From the NCBI GenBank assembly GCA_022749755.1, contig CM040450.1:2532913-2596912 (forward strand): a DNA stretch of 64,000 nt. The letters are read 5' to 3'. A model generated the notes under the pieces. It saw nothing but the letters and a program-made list of their open reading frames with translations, did no database searches and had not been told where the DNA came from. How positions within the stretch are numbered: the first letter of the stretch is position 1; each line of letters starts with the position of its first letter. Of the stretch, positions 11,286-22,469 are shown piece after piece. Position numbers and translations under genes: made by a program. The DNA comes from Azadirachta indica (taxonomy: Eukaryota; Streptophyta; Magnoliopsida; Sapindales; Meliaceae).

Positions 11286-12023
11286 ATATGTATATTACAC
11301 CTTTAATTGTATATTATCACAGTTAATTGTTCGATCAGTTCGTCATTAATAGTGTTACTGGAACCTACATTAAACATGGATGGTAAAATTTTGTTGTACA
11401 TAATTTTAAAAATTACAAATAATTGTTATTTATTTAATAATACAGTTAAAATTAAGAACAGCATTGCTGTAGCTCCATTTTAATTTAGACCTCAAGTAAC
11501 TTCTGCCATGATTTGGATTTTACGAGCTCTGGAGAAGACGAGGGGATGATCTTCTGCATTTTCGGCCGAAAGCGTGTAATTTCAATGTGTCACGTGTCAT
11601 AAACTGATCATTAATCAATTGCTTCTTTCTAATTATATTTTTTTGAAGTACAAACATCTATAAATTTCACAATCAAAGTTTTGGTGGGAATTTTAATTTA
11701 AGATAAAAACCAAACAAATATGTGTTTAAATTACATCGGGAATTCTCTTCAAAAAAAAAAAAATTACATCGGGAATTAAAAACTGCTTAACCCTACCCTA
11801 TCCTAAAAAATTTAAACAATTATTTATTTATTTCATGCCCCATAATTTTGTGACATAGGACAATGCACGTTTAATTTAATTTTCATTTTGGACAATAATG
11901 CATAAGTGGACAATATCTTTCCATACTCACCCACCAACTTACAGTTAATGTAATATCCTCTAAATATTTTATATTTTTATGCATTCGAAACTCTAATAAC
12001 TAGTAAACTAACGATCTCTTTAA
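11286..12023. other. Intergenic, no gene
   Basis: AT-rich sequence with no plausible coding region. It includes the second arm of the inverted repeat (11884-11993) and a short direct repeat of 'aaattacatcgggaatt' around 11730-11780. Confidence 0.6.
11884..11993 (-). repeat. Inverted repeat, copy B (mate at 6928-7040)
   Basis: Reverse complement of 6928-7040, including the shared motifs 'catactcacccaccaactt' and 'tttatgcattcgaaa'. It is separated from copy A by about 4.8 kb that contains LTP copy 2 and the LTR-like element. Confidence 0.75.
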
Positions 12024-12424
12024 TATAATTTTTTAAATAAAATTTTTTAAATAAAAATTTTTATTTGTAAAACTTTTATGAGTTAAGTATTTAATAAAAG
12101 TTTATTAATCATTTAGTTGTCACAAATAATTTTTAAAAAAAATTTGAGTAATTACTTTAATAAACAAATTTTTAATATTTTATTTTAAAAAAATAACTTA
12201 AAATTTTTAAAATAAAGTAAGAGTATTTTAAACAATTTTACCTTTTAAAAAAATTGGAGAAACTCTATTATCAAAATCTTAAATTTTAGATTTTTTCTAA
12301 TAAAGGAAAACAGCTTTTTTAATTGGCAAAAACTCTTCTCATTATCAACTAATCAATATCAAAAAATTTGAAAAAAAATTTTATCATTAAAAAAGCTCTT
12401 TTAGTTAATGAAAAAGTCAAACCA
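12024..12424 (+). mobile_element. MITE-like repeat, copy 1
   Basis: A ~400 bp very AT-rich block matched in reverse complement by 60572-60949. Conserved phrases include 'aataaaagtttattaatc', 'gtcacaaataa' and 'ttaaaaaag' near the right end. Small size, no coding capacity and two dispersed copies suit a MITE; the ends carry short ACTTTTT-like inverted sequence, but terminal repeats and target duplications are not clear. Confidence 0.65.
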
Positions 12425-14345
12425 AACGGATACTAACTTGTGACAAAATCCTCCCCACTAAAAAAATCCGATTTTCTTGTAAGTTAGATTTCTAATAATT
12501 AATATAGTCATATTAATTAAAGATATGAACTGATATATGTATAAACCTCATAATCAATGTTATTATCACATGACTCATATAAATATATTTGTATTTAGGT
12601 ATAAAATATGTGATATTAATTTGAAATTAACAAATCAGTTCTTACAATTGAGTTTTTATAAAAATTTAAATTTATATATCCTATACTTTGTTATTTATTT
12701 TTTATTGATTTAGGAAAGGATAATGAAAAATAAAAAATATAAGTCATTGTGGAACATTATTTTTTTTTAACGTTACAGTCCTATTTATCTAATATTTAGA
12801 AATTTACCTTAAATAAGAGAGGATTTGCCTAGAATTTCTGGGAGCACCACTAGCAATTGATAAGACTCAAAGCGTGGGCGTAAGTTCTTTACCATCATGT
12901 CTAAGGCCTGATGGCCATTGTTGGGTATTGTTAAAGTTACACAAATGTCCAAATTTCTATTAGCGTTATTATTGATACAGTAATAAGCATATACTAATTG
13001 AAACATGTCATTTAACTGATAATATAGAAAACTTTAGGATATATAATTATGCGATGAATCATCAAATTTTAGGTGTAGGCTTGGGGTTTTAATAGTTTTC
13101 AAATATATTTTAAATCATAAATGGAGGATTTAATGTCGCAAAAAATTTTGTGGGGAGCCAAGCTTCATTGTTCATTTAATTTAAAAATCTGGCAATTAAT
13201 CCTAGCTTATAATTCCATTAAATAAAATGGTCACCCGTTAGATCACCGCTTGAATAAATAGTCAGAATTAGAAAAAAAAATTAAAAAACATAAAAAAAAA
13301 AAAACACAAGTCGTTACCTCTCCCAGTGTCAACTCACTGAATAAATCATACCGGTGCAATCGTTGGGACCATCCAACCCGAAGGAAACACTTTCGTGTAA
13401 AATATATAGAAAGCGGACTACTGTGTTCATTAAAACAATTGTCCACCCTATCAGCCTATATCTGTGTCTCATAGCAACGGCCAATTTAATTAAGATGAAA
13501 TTCGCTTTTAAGTAACTTCAGATTAATTTTATTCAAATTATCTGCCAAAATGAATTACAATGACTCGGATTATGTAGTATTTCTTCTACTTTTTTGGTCA
13601 ATTGATTACTGTAGCGGATAAAAAGAAAATAAAAAAGGCAGAATTGAAGGTATCATATACGCCTTATTAGTATAATAATTTATTTAATAAAATCATTAAT
13701 TAATGTCCGATGGAGAGGTGCATTCGGACAAGGGAAGCATAAAAATTCTAAATTAGATGCAGTATAGAGTTAAGCTATTTAAGGGGGTTAAAATTATTGC
13801 CTATAATATTTTAAGAAACAACAAAAGAATCAAAATTCGAGCTAGGTTCGACTCCAAAATTTTACCAGAAATTAAGTTTCCATTCAAGGTCATTTTAACT
13901 GCGAAAAAACCATAAGAAATTACTCTCTACTAAAGCAACTTTTTCTTTTCTTTTTAATTTTGGTTTTTGGCTATGTTTAATCTGTAACTACTCAAATATG
14001 ATGTTATATATCTTATCGATCCCTTTGTATATTATAATTTGGTCGTACAAAATATATCAACTATTATTCAGTGATTTAGAACGAATTGTCGTCCAGAAGT
14101 CGCTCGCAGAAGAAAAGAACATGTGCAAGAAATCAGTAACAACTTAAATTACCAACATAATAGATTTGCACTCAATTTACCACATACAACGACAGAACAG
14201 ACACACAAAACATTAAAACCAAAGACAGGAAAACAAAGAAAGAGACTCGCACGAGTGGAGACTCACGATACTCGTACAAAAACATCCCTGTAATTTATTC
14301 TTCTCGAACTATCTTATTCCCAATCTGATTTCCATTTCTTCCACT
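12425..14345. other. Intergenic; right part is the 3' flank of LTP copy 3
   Basis: No gene is supported. From about 13560 the sequence becomes homologous to the 3' flank of LTP copy 2 (for example 'attcagtgatttagaacgaa' at 14073 and 8415), marking the start of the third duplication unit. Confidence 0.6.
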
Positions 14346-14788
14346 TCACTTGACCCTGTATGACAATGGACAAATCATTAGAACAAATGGAGAAATAAAA
14401 AATCGAAAAATAAGAGATATTGGAAGTATTTGAAGTATGCAACATACTTGGAGCAGTCGGTTGAGGTGCTGATCTTGTAAGGAATGTTGACACCGCAGGC
14501 GCCAGGGAGACCAGCAGCGACGTTAGGTTTAATGCCAGAGATTTGTCTGGCAGCGTTTTGCAAGCACCTGCACGCAGTCTGGCGGTCGGGGGTGGTTCTA
14601 GCTGCGGCGTTAAGAGATCTGACGCCATTGCAGCAGGGAACAGGGGGGGAACTCCCGCCGGCCCTGAGGTAATTAATGCATGGAGCCAATGTGCTAGTCA
14701 CCTGACCACATGTCATAGCATGAGTCACGGGAACAGCGATCAAAACGCAGAGAACCAAAGCGCAGACAAGCTTGGGAGCGATAGCCAT
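14346..14788 (-). CDS. Non-specific lipid transfer protein, type 1 (LTP copy 3)
   Basis: Predicted CDS is complement(join(14346..14355, 14448..14788)), 116 aa. Signal peptide is residues 1-24 (ending VTHA); the mature 92-residue protein has all eight cysteines in type-1 nsLTP spacing (TCG, PCI, PCC, CRC, ACG, DCS) and the TTPDR and IPYKIS motifs. It is a secreted carrier of acyl lipids, as in copy 2. Without splicing the frame reads into 'YVAYFKYF'; the donor CTCCAA|GTATG and acceptor TACAG|GGTCAAGTGA give the C-terminus Ser-Lys-Val-Lys. A TATA box lies about 97 bp upstream (14884-14892). Of the three copies this one has the most canonical sequence ([12 protein letters not shown]). Confidence 0.92.
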
Positions 14789-14883
14789 GGAGTTTTCTTG
14801 AGAAAATTTGAGGAAGATGTTTTATGTTTCGGTTGGATTTTGTATCGATGCTTGAGTGAGTGAAAAAAGCAAAGAGGGTTAAG

Positions 14884-14892
14884 GTTTATATA
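14884..14892 (-). promoter_or_regulatory. Probable TATA box of LTP copy 3
   Basis: TATATAAAC on the minus strand upstream of the ATG, conserved with copy 2 in sequence and distance. Confidence 0.6.
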
Positions 14893-14899
14893 GAGGAAT

Positions 14900-16400
14900 G
14901 GAAGCAGAAGAGTGAAGGTGTAAGAAACTTGGGTGGATTAGTAGTTGAACCTAATTCAATGCTTTGATATTTTTTCTTTCATTTCCGATAATCATATTCG
15001 ATTGATAATGTTATTGGATTTCTGATCGTCAAATCGTGGACGTTGAAGCCACTGATTCAGATATCCAACTGTCATAAGATTAGTATTAAGTCTTACGTGA
15101 GAAATGGAAATTAAAATACGATCGACGCGGCGAAAACTTGTAAATATATATATATATATATATCATGTATAGTACAATAATCATGCGATGGAAGCTGAAG
15201 GGTTTACGTAATAACACCGAATGCAAAGAATACCGTTTCCAAAATTTACCTAATCGTATTGTGTCCTCCTAGAATTGAATTAGTTATGCTTCATAGGCAG
15301 CACGCTAAAATTATTAAAACAAAAAAAAAAGTTTTTGAAGCACCTGAAAGAGTAATCAATTACTTAATTTCTAAGAATTTTATTATTTTTAATAAAAAAT
15401 TTTAATAAGTAATAAACGTACGAGTAATGTATATTAAATATATTGGTTGTACTTAAGCAATATTTTCTCACATGCTAAACGGGGATTACGGCAGAGACGG
15501 GGGTTGGGTAATGTAGCTGTAGTGTTGGAGTTTTAATTGTTTTCAACTACATGCGATGCGTGTAATCGTCTCAAATTTCATTTTAAATAATTTAATATTC
15601 ATTAATTGCTTTAAATAATTTTAAAATTTAAAAGTTATTTTGAGATTTAGAGCGTAACGCTGTATTTTTAAGCGAGAGTGAAGTTACTGAAATAACGAAA
15701 AACAAAAATCGAGAGTGAATGCTATAATGATGCAGGAAGAAAGTATATTGGACGGGACGTGATCAACTGATTTTTCCCTAGGCTTCATGTCATTGCATGC
15801 TACTTGAATGAGCCATGTGTCCGATATTGAATTAAATGAGATAACACGAGGTGCAAACACGTGTCTCTATCAGAGTGGCGTAGAGCCGCAGAGGTAGATA
15901 GTGATTAATTAATGAGTTAAGGTAAAAAAATAAAATAAAATAAAAAAGCATTCAAATATTAATTGGAAAAAAATTCTTCATTCCACTCTAAATTATGGAA
16001 GAAACATCAAGGATTGGCTCCGGTGGTGAGAACGCACTCTCTTTTTATTCCTATCAATTACATTGGTAAAAATTCTTTATAATGTGAAGTTTTTTTAAGA
16101 AGTTTTTGATAGAATATTTTTTTTATAACAAAGACAGTCTTCTAAATATTAAATATTAAGTGTAATACAGTTATAAGTTATCTTCTATTAAAATTTCAGC
16201 AGATCTATGATTGTTTACAACTAAATATCTAATTACATACTAATGAATTTGTAATATGTAATATTTATAAAAAAAAAAAATTTTTAAAATTAATATATTT
16301 ATCTATCCTGCAATTTCCATTCTCAATAATTTTGTGGTATTTTACGGTGTGAAACTGTTTTTATTTTCATTTCCATGTTCAAAATCTATTGCTGGGTTTT
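14900..16400. other. LTP copy 3 upstream region and intergenic DNA
   Basis: The first ~100 bp resembles the proximal promoters of the other LTP copies ('attcaatgctttgat', 'tttctttcatttc'). Beyond that the sequence is AT-rich with an AT microsatellite near 15142-15164. No gene is supported. Confidence 0.55.
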
Positions 16401-16409
16401 TGAATAAGA

Positions 16410-17560
16410 GGCCTGTTAAGGGCAGGCAAAGTCTTCGAATTCTTCAAGTGCAGAGCACTGACAAGAAGCACAGTGGCGGAGGCGGGCACCGACGCGGATA
16501 AGAGGGACTAGCACGCAACGTGTGATACGTGGCAAAAATCTGATGATTCTGTCAGAAATTGTACGTGAAAGACCTGCCAAATTAATTACAATTTTACTAC
16601 GAGAGAGAGAGAGGGAATGGGAGAAAGATGGGGCCTGGTCAAAATTTGGTGCCCGCGCCATGAAGTCGCTGGCACCGATACCTAAGTGTGGGCCTACTTC
16701 TCGCCGCCTCATTATTTCGGTGGGTCCATTTCTTTCATCCTTGTTCGGACAATTATGTCCACATTCTAGATTTTTCTTGCCTTCAATCTTGACCGTTGAT
16801 CTCTGATGATGAATAATATTTCCATCTTATATCCTTCTGTATTTAAAATTTATCACTATGTGCTTAGCCGTAGTGCTATTACTAGCTATTACTGTATGTC
16901 AATGATATATAGCATAGAATTGAGCCGGCACAAAATTAACTGTGGCAAAAGGAAATGCAAGTATACATGATAATAATGTAAACTTATTATATTATCCTTT
17001 TGGATAGGTTAATTATTCAAATTTTTGGAGGGCTTTTATGTAACAGAAGGACAACAATGATTTACGATAATGATTAGTGAGAAGGACATCAACGTAGTGA
17101 CTTTGTCTAGGCTCTGGGCTGGCCTAGGCCCATTATACTTAAACTACGAAGCTAGCCCAAAAAATGGAAAATTATTGGATAATGCTAAACTTAAATAGCT
17201 TCCATCCCTCTCGTAGTGCTGTACTATCCATGAGTCAGCTAGTTGGGCCGAGCGCAGAAGATATCCAAATCACTCTTAGGGGGTGGGATATGCCAAATAA
17301 AAGAAGGCATGAAACCAGCGCAGTAGTGATGTGGTGGTAATAATAATAGTATAGCTCAGGAGGGACACGTCATCACCTTTCTAACCAGAATCTCTAATTT
17401 GGTCGGCCAACATGTCACGACCAGCCAATGATAACGCTCACATGTCACACTAAACCGCCCAACACTTAACTGACGTGTTACTCTTCTTATTCGGATCCCC
17501 GCACGTCCAACCACCAAATACAAGCTCTCGTGACCTTTCAAACGCCTAAATAGACTTTTT
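16410..17560. promoter_or_regulatory. GC-richer, promoter-like stretch without an associated gene
   Basis: Compared with its surroundings this stretch is clearly less AT-rich and dense in plant cis-element-like words: GGCCCAT at 17127-17133 (site-II/TCP-like), GCCAATGATAACG near 17424, ACGTGT/TGACGTG near 17471, and a GAGAGA tract at 16600. Open frames of 60-98 codons occur on both strands but show no family resemblance. It may be an orphaned promoter or the relic of a lost gene. The nearest intact downstream gene is expansin copy 2 at 20.5 kb. Confidence 0.3.
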
Positions 17561-18337
17561 ATTTCCTTTAACTTCTCAACCCATAATCAAATTTTAATCG
17601 TTTCCTTTTTGAAAATAATGAAATTATAATAAGTGCAAAAAAGAAACTCTTCTAATTTTTAATGTTAATGATAATTAAATTAATTTCTTTGGTAAAATTT
17701 GACGTTAAATTTTACTAATAGAGGTCGAGTAGTAGAGGTTAAGTTCTCGTACAACCACGACCTTACAGTTTATAGTACATCACTATAATATATCAAGAAC
17801 GTAATCAAGAATTTGTATATTATTTTTGAATTAACTAATGAATAGACCAACATTAATGTTTATAATTATATTTAATCCTTCATCAATAAGTCAGAAATTT
17901 GATCATATTTCGACATCTACTCGTCGATGCAAACTAAAAAATATATATAAGAAATAAGTCAAACAAAAAATGGTAGAACTGAATTGATAATTGAGGAGGA
18001 AAATTAAAAAATAATAAGCGATAGCGTTGAAAATATATTATTATGCACGAATCGAAGGGAGAAAGAATTAGTTTAGGCCGTACTAGATAACGTACGCATT
18101 GCACTTTTTGTGTTTAGATTATGCATGTATTTTTATTATTTAATCACAAATATTATAAAAGAAAATAATAATTATTATTGAACAGTTTGGATGGCACTAA
18201 CGTGATAACGGCTTTCCTTACTCTCTTTTAATTCTTCTCAATTAATTAAATTTAGAATAAGTGCTATGTCCTCCCTCAAGCCTAACTTGAAACTCCTGAT
18301 TTCCCTGCCTATTACACATTGTAAATAGTAAAACATA
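17561..18337 (+). other. Upstream region of expansin copy 1, duplicated at 24.5-25.1 kb
   Basis: Several phrases here ('aacgtaatcaaga', 'gtagaactgaattg', 'gaagaattaggccgta'-like, 'aacagtttgg.cggcact', 'cactaacgtgataac') recur in the same order upstream of expansin copy 3. The tandem duplication therefore included about 0.6 kb of promoter. The TATAAATA present in copies 2 and 3 is not recognisable here. Confidence 0.6.
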
Positions 18338-19340
18338 ATGGGCATTAAAGCAACGAAAAATTTGCTGTTCCTTATTTTGTTTCTCTTCAACCTTTGTGTT
18401 CATGTTATTAACGGAGATGATTATGGTGGTTGGCAAATTGGACACGCAACATTCTACGGCGGCAGTGATGCTTCCGGCACAATGGGTATGTAATTATGAA
18501 CTTAATTAATTCAACATTATTGTCTTAGCACGGCTCTTTTCAACAATGGCTTGAGCTGCGGTGCTTGCTATCAGATACGGTGTGTAAATGATCCAAAATG
18601 GTGCCTCCCGGCAAAATCACCGTCACTGCCACCAATTTCTGTCCTCCGAATAATGCTTTGTCAAATGACGACGGTGGCTGGTGCAATCCTCCTCTCCAAC
18701 ATTTCGACTTGGCACAGCCTGCTTTCCTGCATATTACACAATGTCGTGCTGGAATTGTTCATGTCCTCTTTAGAAGGTACGTGCATGCGTACGTAACCAA
18801 TTTAACTAATTAATTAATTAAACTGTTTAATTACAGAAACCTTATATATATTATACTTGCAATCCAATCATCCGATCAATTTAATCCCTTATCTGATCAG
18901 CCAATTACTTAAAACCAATTAAGTTCTTTTCTTAAGTTTTATCTTGGATCGATGTAGGGTGCCGTGTATGAAGAAAGGAGGCATAAGATTCACGATCAAT
19001 GGACATTCGTACTTCAACTTGGTATTGATAACAAATGTGGGAGGTGCAGGAGACGTGAAGTCAGTGTCAATAAAAGGATCTAAAACAGGGTGGGAAACAA
19101 TGTCAAGAAATTAGGGACGAAATTGGCAAAGTAGTTCTTACTTAAATGGCCAAACTCTCTCTTTCAAAGTTACCACGAGTGATGGTGGAAATTGACCTCC
19201 TTCAATACTTCAACTTACAATATCTCATACATTTAAAAAGAAACAACAAGAGAAAAAGAAATGCTAAAATTGACCTCCTTCAAAAGTCTGTCCAAATTTC
19301 CAATTAGCAGCAGGCACAAGGTGGTAGCTTGTAATATGGC
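18338..19340 (+). pseudogene. Alpha-expansin pseudogene (expansin copy 1)
   Basis: Exon 1 (18338-18485) is intact and encodes a signal peptide and the [20 protein letters not shown] start of an alpha-expansin. The 3' part of intron 1 and the first ~58 bp of exon 2 (GACGYGNLY region in copy 3) are deleted; intron sequence joins exon 2 at 'tcttagcac' (~18522). One C is missing at ~18609 (CTCCCCGG in copy 3 is CTCCCGG), shifting frame. Exon 2 otherwise runs to 18776, with intact splice sites to exon 3 at 18958. In exon 3 the Trp of 'RNWGQNW' is a TAG stop (19112-19114). From about 19188 the 3' end of the gene is inverted: the reverse complement of ~19266-19338 encodes the expected C-terminus ([17 protein letters not shown] then TAG). 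It cannot encode a functional wall-loosening protein. Confidence 0.93.
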
Positions 19341-20398
19341 ACCCGCTAGACTTTATATGTGAATTAAGATGATGGATATTGGTTTGACCCCCCTTATCTA
19401 TCATGAATATACATATATATATATATATATATATGATAATTAAGCAATAATAATCATGTAATTAACTTATATATAGCAGCAACTTCTTACTTCTGTATTA
19501 TATGTATGTATATTTATACTATTATTCCAACTTCCAACTCGATTGAGATTAAACACAAAACATGTGACAGGCTAATATTACTCAGACACACACACAAACA
19601 CACACATATATATACACGACGTCATTATTATATTATATGAGAACTTTAACGTGATTATGAATTTATATTTACATTTTTTGACTCAATTAATTATAATTAC
19701 TTAATATTAGAGTCCATTACTTTCTTTAATTATATATCATATCCTTCCATCAAGTAATCAAATAATATAGACATTTGAAGAATATTATATTTATGACACA
19801 GAGAATTTAATTAAAAATTTCTACTATCGTTAAGGTAGCTAACCCAAATTTCAAACATTCTAAATCAAACATACTTTAGTTTCATTCTTGTTTCTTAATT
19901 TCTTCACTCGGCGCCCACCCGCTTTCTTTGTTGTTATGTTTAATCACAAACTCACTAACAAATATTTTGAACTGAAACTGATAATTACTTCTAAAATAGG
20001 TTTTTTTCAAATTTAGATTGTCTTTAAATATTTATTTATTCTTGGGGTTTGTTTGTGTGAATAAGAAAAATAAAGAAAAAGGTGATATATTTGGAAATTA
20101 ATTTCTGTTAATATTCTACACATTTTCAGTCACTAAAATAAATGATGGATTTTGTTATCTATTATGAAAAATTTTAAAAATTTAAATTTTAAATGCAGAA
20201 AATTTTGAATATTGCATCAATTAGAGGAGGAAAGGATTAAAATTCTTAATATTTGTGGAGCAATAAAAATAATAATTTTATAGAGCATTGGGTGGGATCG
20301 GCTATCAATATATTAACGTTATAACTACTTTCTCGTAGACAAACAAACTCATCTCCCTCTTTCTTAATTAAGTTACTACTCGAGATTATATCTTTTAG
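19341..20398. other. Intergenic between expansin copies 1 and 2
   Basis: The first ~30 bp ('cacccgctagactttatatg') matches the 3' UTR of expansin copy 3 at 26230. The remainder is AT-rich with an AT microsatellite (about 19412-19434) and a CA/TA tract near 19580. No gene seen. Confidence 0.6.
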
Positions 20399-20406
20399 TA
20401 TAAATA
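20399..20406 (+). promoter_or_regulatory. Probable TATA box of expansin copy 2
   Basis: TATAAATA located 127 bp upstream of the chosen ATG; an identical sequence stands at the same relative place upstream of copy 3 (25079-25086). Confidence 0.6.
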
Positions 20407-20525
20407 GCTGATTTTCTTCCTCCATTCTATATATTCTCTCTCAAGCTAAAATTTAAGCAAAAACAAAAATTAAGAAAAATACTATCCCAGCAACTTCAAA
20501 AATATAATTGAGAAGCTTATATATA

Positions 20526-21495
20526 ATGGCCATTAAACCAGTAAAAAAATTATTACTTAGTATTTTGTTTCTGTTTTGCATTGATGTTCATATCATTAAT
20601 GGACGTGATGATGGTTGGCAAAGTGCACATGCCACGTTTTATGGCGGCAGTGATGCTTCTGGAACAATGAGTAAGCTCTTCCCTTTTGATCAATAGTATA
20701 CATTTACTGTTCATGTTTGTAAATACTTAGCTAGGTAACTTACGAATATTATATTATTGTTATCTGTAGATGGAGCTTGTGGAAATTTGTACAAGCGGGG
20801 TTATGGAAAGAAAACTGCAGCTGTAAGCGAAGCTCTTTTCAACAATGGCTTCTGTTGTGGTGCGTGTTATAAGATTCGCTGTCATAATTCACCACAATGG
20901 TGTCGCCCCAACGTAATTACTGTTACTGCCACCAACTTTTGTCCTCCAAATTATGCTTTGTCCAGCGACAACGGCGGTTGGTGTAATCCACCCCGTCTAC
21001 ATTTTGATTTGTCTCAGCCTGCTTACTTGGAAATTGCAGAATATAAGGCCGGAATTGTTCCTATCCGCTTTCGAAGGTAATAAACTTAATATATATACGC
21101 TTCTTAATTATCTGGTTTAATCAATTAATATTGCTGAAAACGAGTGCACTCTGATCTTGCATTTCGTTTATTAATTTGGGGATATACATAGGGTGTCGTG
21201 TGTGAGGAAAGGAGGGATAAGATTTACAATCAACGGGCATTCATACTTCAATCTGGTATTGATTACGAATGTGGGAGGTGCAGGAGATGTGAAGTCTGTG
21301 TCAATCAAGGGTTCAAAAACAGGATGGGAAACAATGACAAGAAATTGGGGACAAAATTGGCAGAGTAATGCTCGCTTGGATGGCCAAAGCCTCTCTTTCA
21401 AAGTTACCACCAGCGATGGTAAATCTGTTATCAGCAACGATATTGTTCCTCCTACTTGGAAATTTGGACAAACTTTTAAAGGAGCTCAGTTTTAG
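20526..21495 (+). CDS. Alpha-expansin (expansin copy 2)
   Basis: Predicted CDS is join(20526..20670, 20770..21076, 21192..21495), 251 aa; all introns are GT-AG and phases fit. Alpha-expansins are secreted, non-hydrolytic proteins that loosen cellulose-xyloglucan contacts at acid pH. The N-terminal signal peptide ends near Gly-Arg; the double-psi beta-barrel domain begins [19 protein letters not shown] and includes the diagnostic HFD triad (LHFDLSQPA), conserved cysteines and WCNPP; the C-terminal cellulose-binding domain carries the usual tryptophans ([22 protein letters not shown]). The ATG was chosen because it begins the signal peptide and follows a TATAAATA. Compared with copy 3 the GACGYGNLY loop lacks one Tyr-Gly pair position (NGACGNLY) and the cellulose-binding domain is more divergent. 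Expression cannot be judged. Confidence 0.93.
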
Positions 21496-22129
21496 AACAT
21501 CGATTTAATTCCATACATATTTTGTTATTATTAATTATTTTTAATGTACAAGGAGTGAGGAGATGCAGGGGTTTACTACCCAAATTTCTCATATTTTAAT
21601 TTCGAAATATATGAATTTAGATGAATAGAAAACAGTATTACGGCTCATAATTAGTAAAACATTATAACTCTCAGCCAAAACTAACTAACTGCCCACGTCA
21701 GTTTCTGGCTCTGCTGGTTGCCTCCGCTTGCCATAGAGGTTTCTCTTCACTACGCTTGCCTCACTCGATGATCCCCACTCATATACATATATATAATATT
21801 TGAAGAGGAGATAATTGAACATTAACATTATATACAGACAAAGCACGTGCCAAATGCAGAAGGAATGCGCTCCCTCCCTTCATGAATGTATGACATGATC
21901 TGCAACCAGACTGTGAAGGTTTTGAGAGACTATATATGGGATCTCCAAGCCAATTAATATTTAACCAAAAATCAATGCTTCTGCCAATAACAGGTTAAAG
22001 TTTAGATAAAAATAAGATTACAAAATTTTTCTTCTTGTTCAGTATATGTTTTAACTATTATACTTTAGAAATGGAAAAACGACACTTCGGCTTCTATGAG
22101 ATTTCCCCCTAATTGAAAAAATCTACTTT
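21496..22129. other. 3' flank of expansin copy 2 and intergenic DNA
   Basis: No gene seen. A GC-richer patch at about 21690-21770 has no recognisable function. Confidence 0.5.
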
Positions 22130-22310
22130 TTAAGGATTAAATTGGGTTTGGTTATGAGAAAATTAATTTCCATAAAAAATAGTGGTTTCTATAATTTTTA
22201 CTAGTCAAATTTAAAGTATCTAAAATTATAACTTGCTTCTATATATTTTTTAACTTTTAAATCATTCATTAAAAATTTTTAATAAAACTTTCTAATTATT
22301 AAATGGAAAA
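22130..22310 (+). repeat. Dispersed inverted repeat, segment 1 (mate at 54295-54470)
   Basis: About 180 bp matched in reverse complement at 54295-54470: shared phrases include 'ataaaaaatagtggt', 'taatttttac.agtcaaat' and 'ttaacttttaaat.attcat'. It is adjacent to segment 2 (22470-23353), whose mate lies at 48870-49690. Confidence 0.65.
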
Positions 22311-22469
22311 AATTCAATTTAATCAAGTTTAAATTTTTGAGCAACACCAAATTAAATAGATCAAAACTTTCAATTTTCCATAGATTTTTAATATAATATT
22401 TATATATTATAAATATAATTTGTAATTAAAAAAATTATATGTATATAAAGTTTATTAATTAATTAATAT

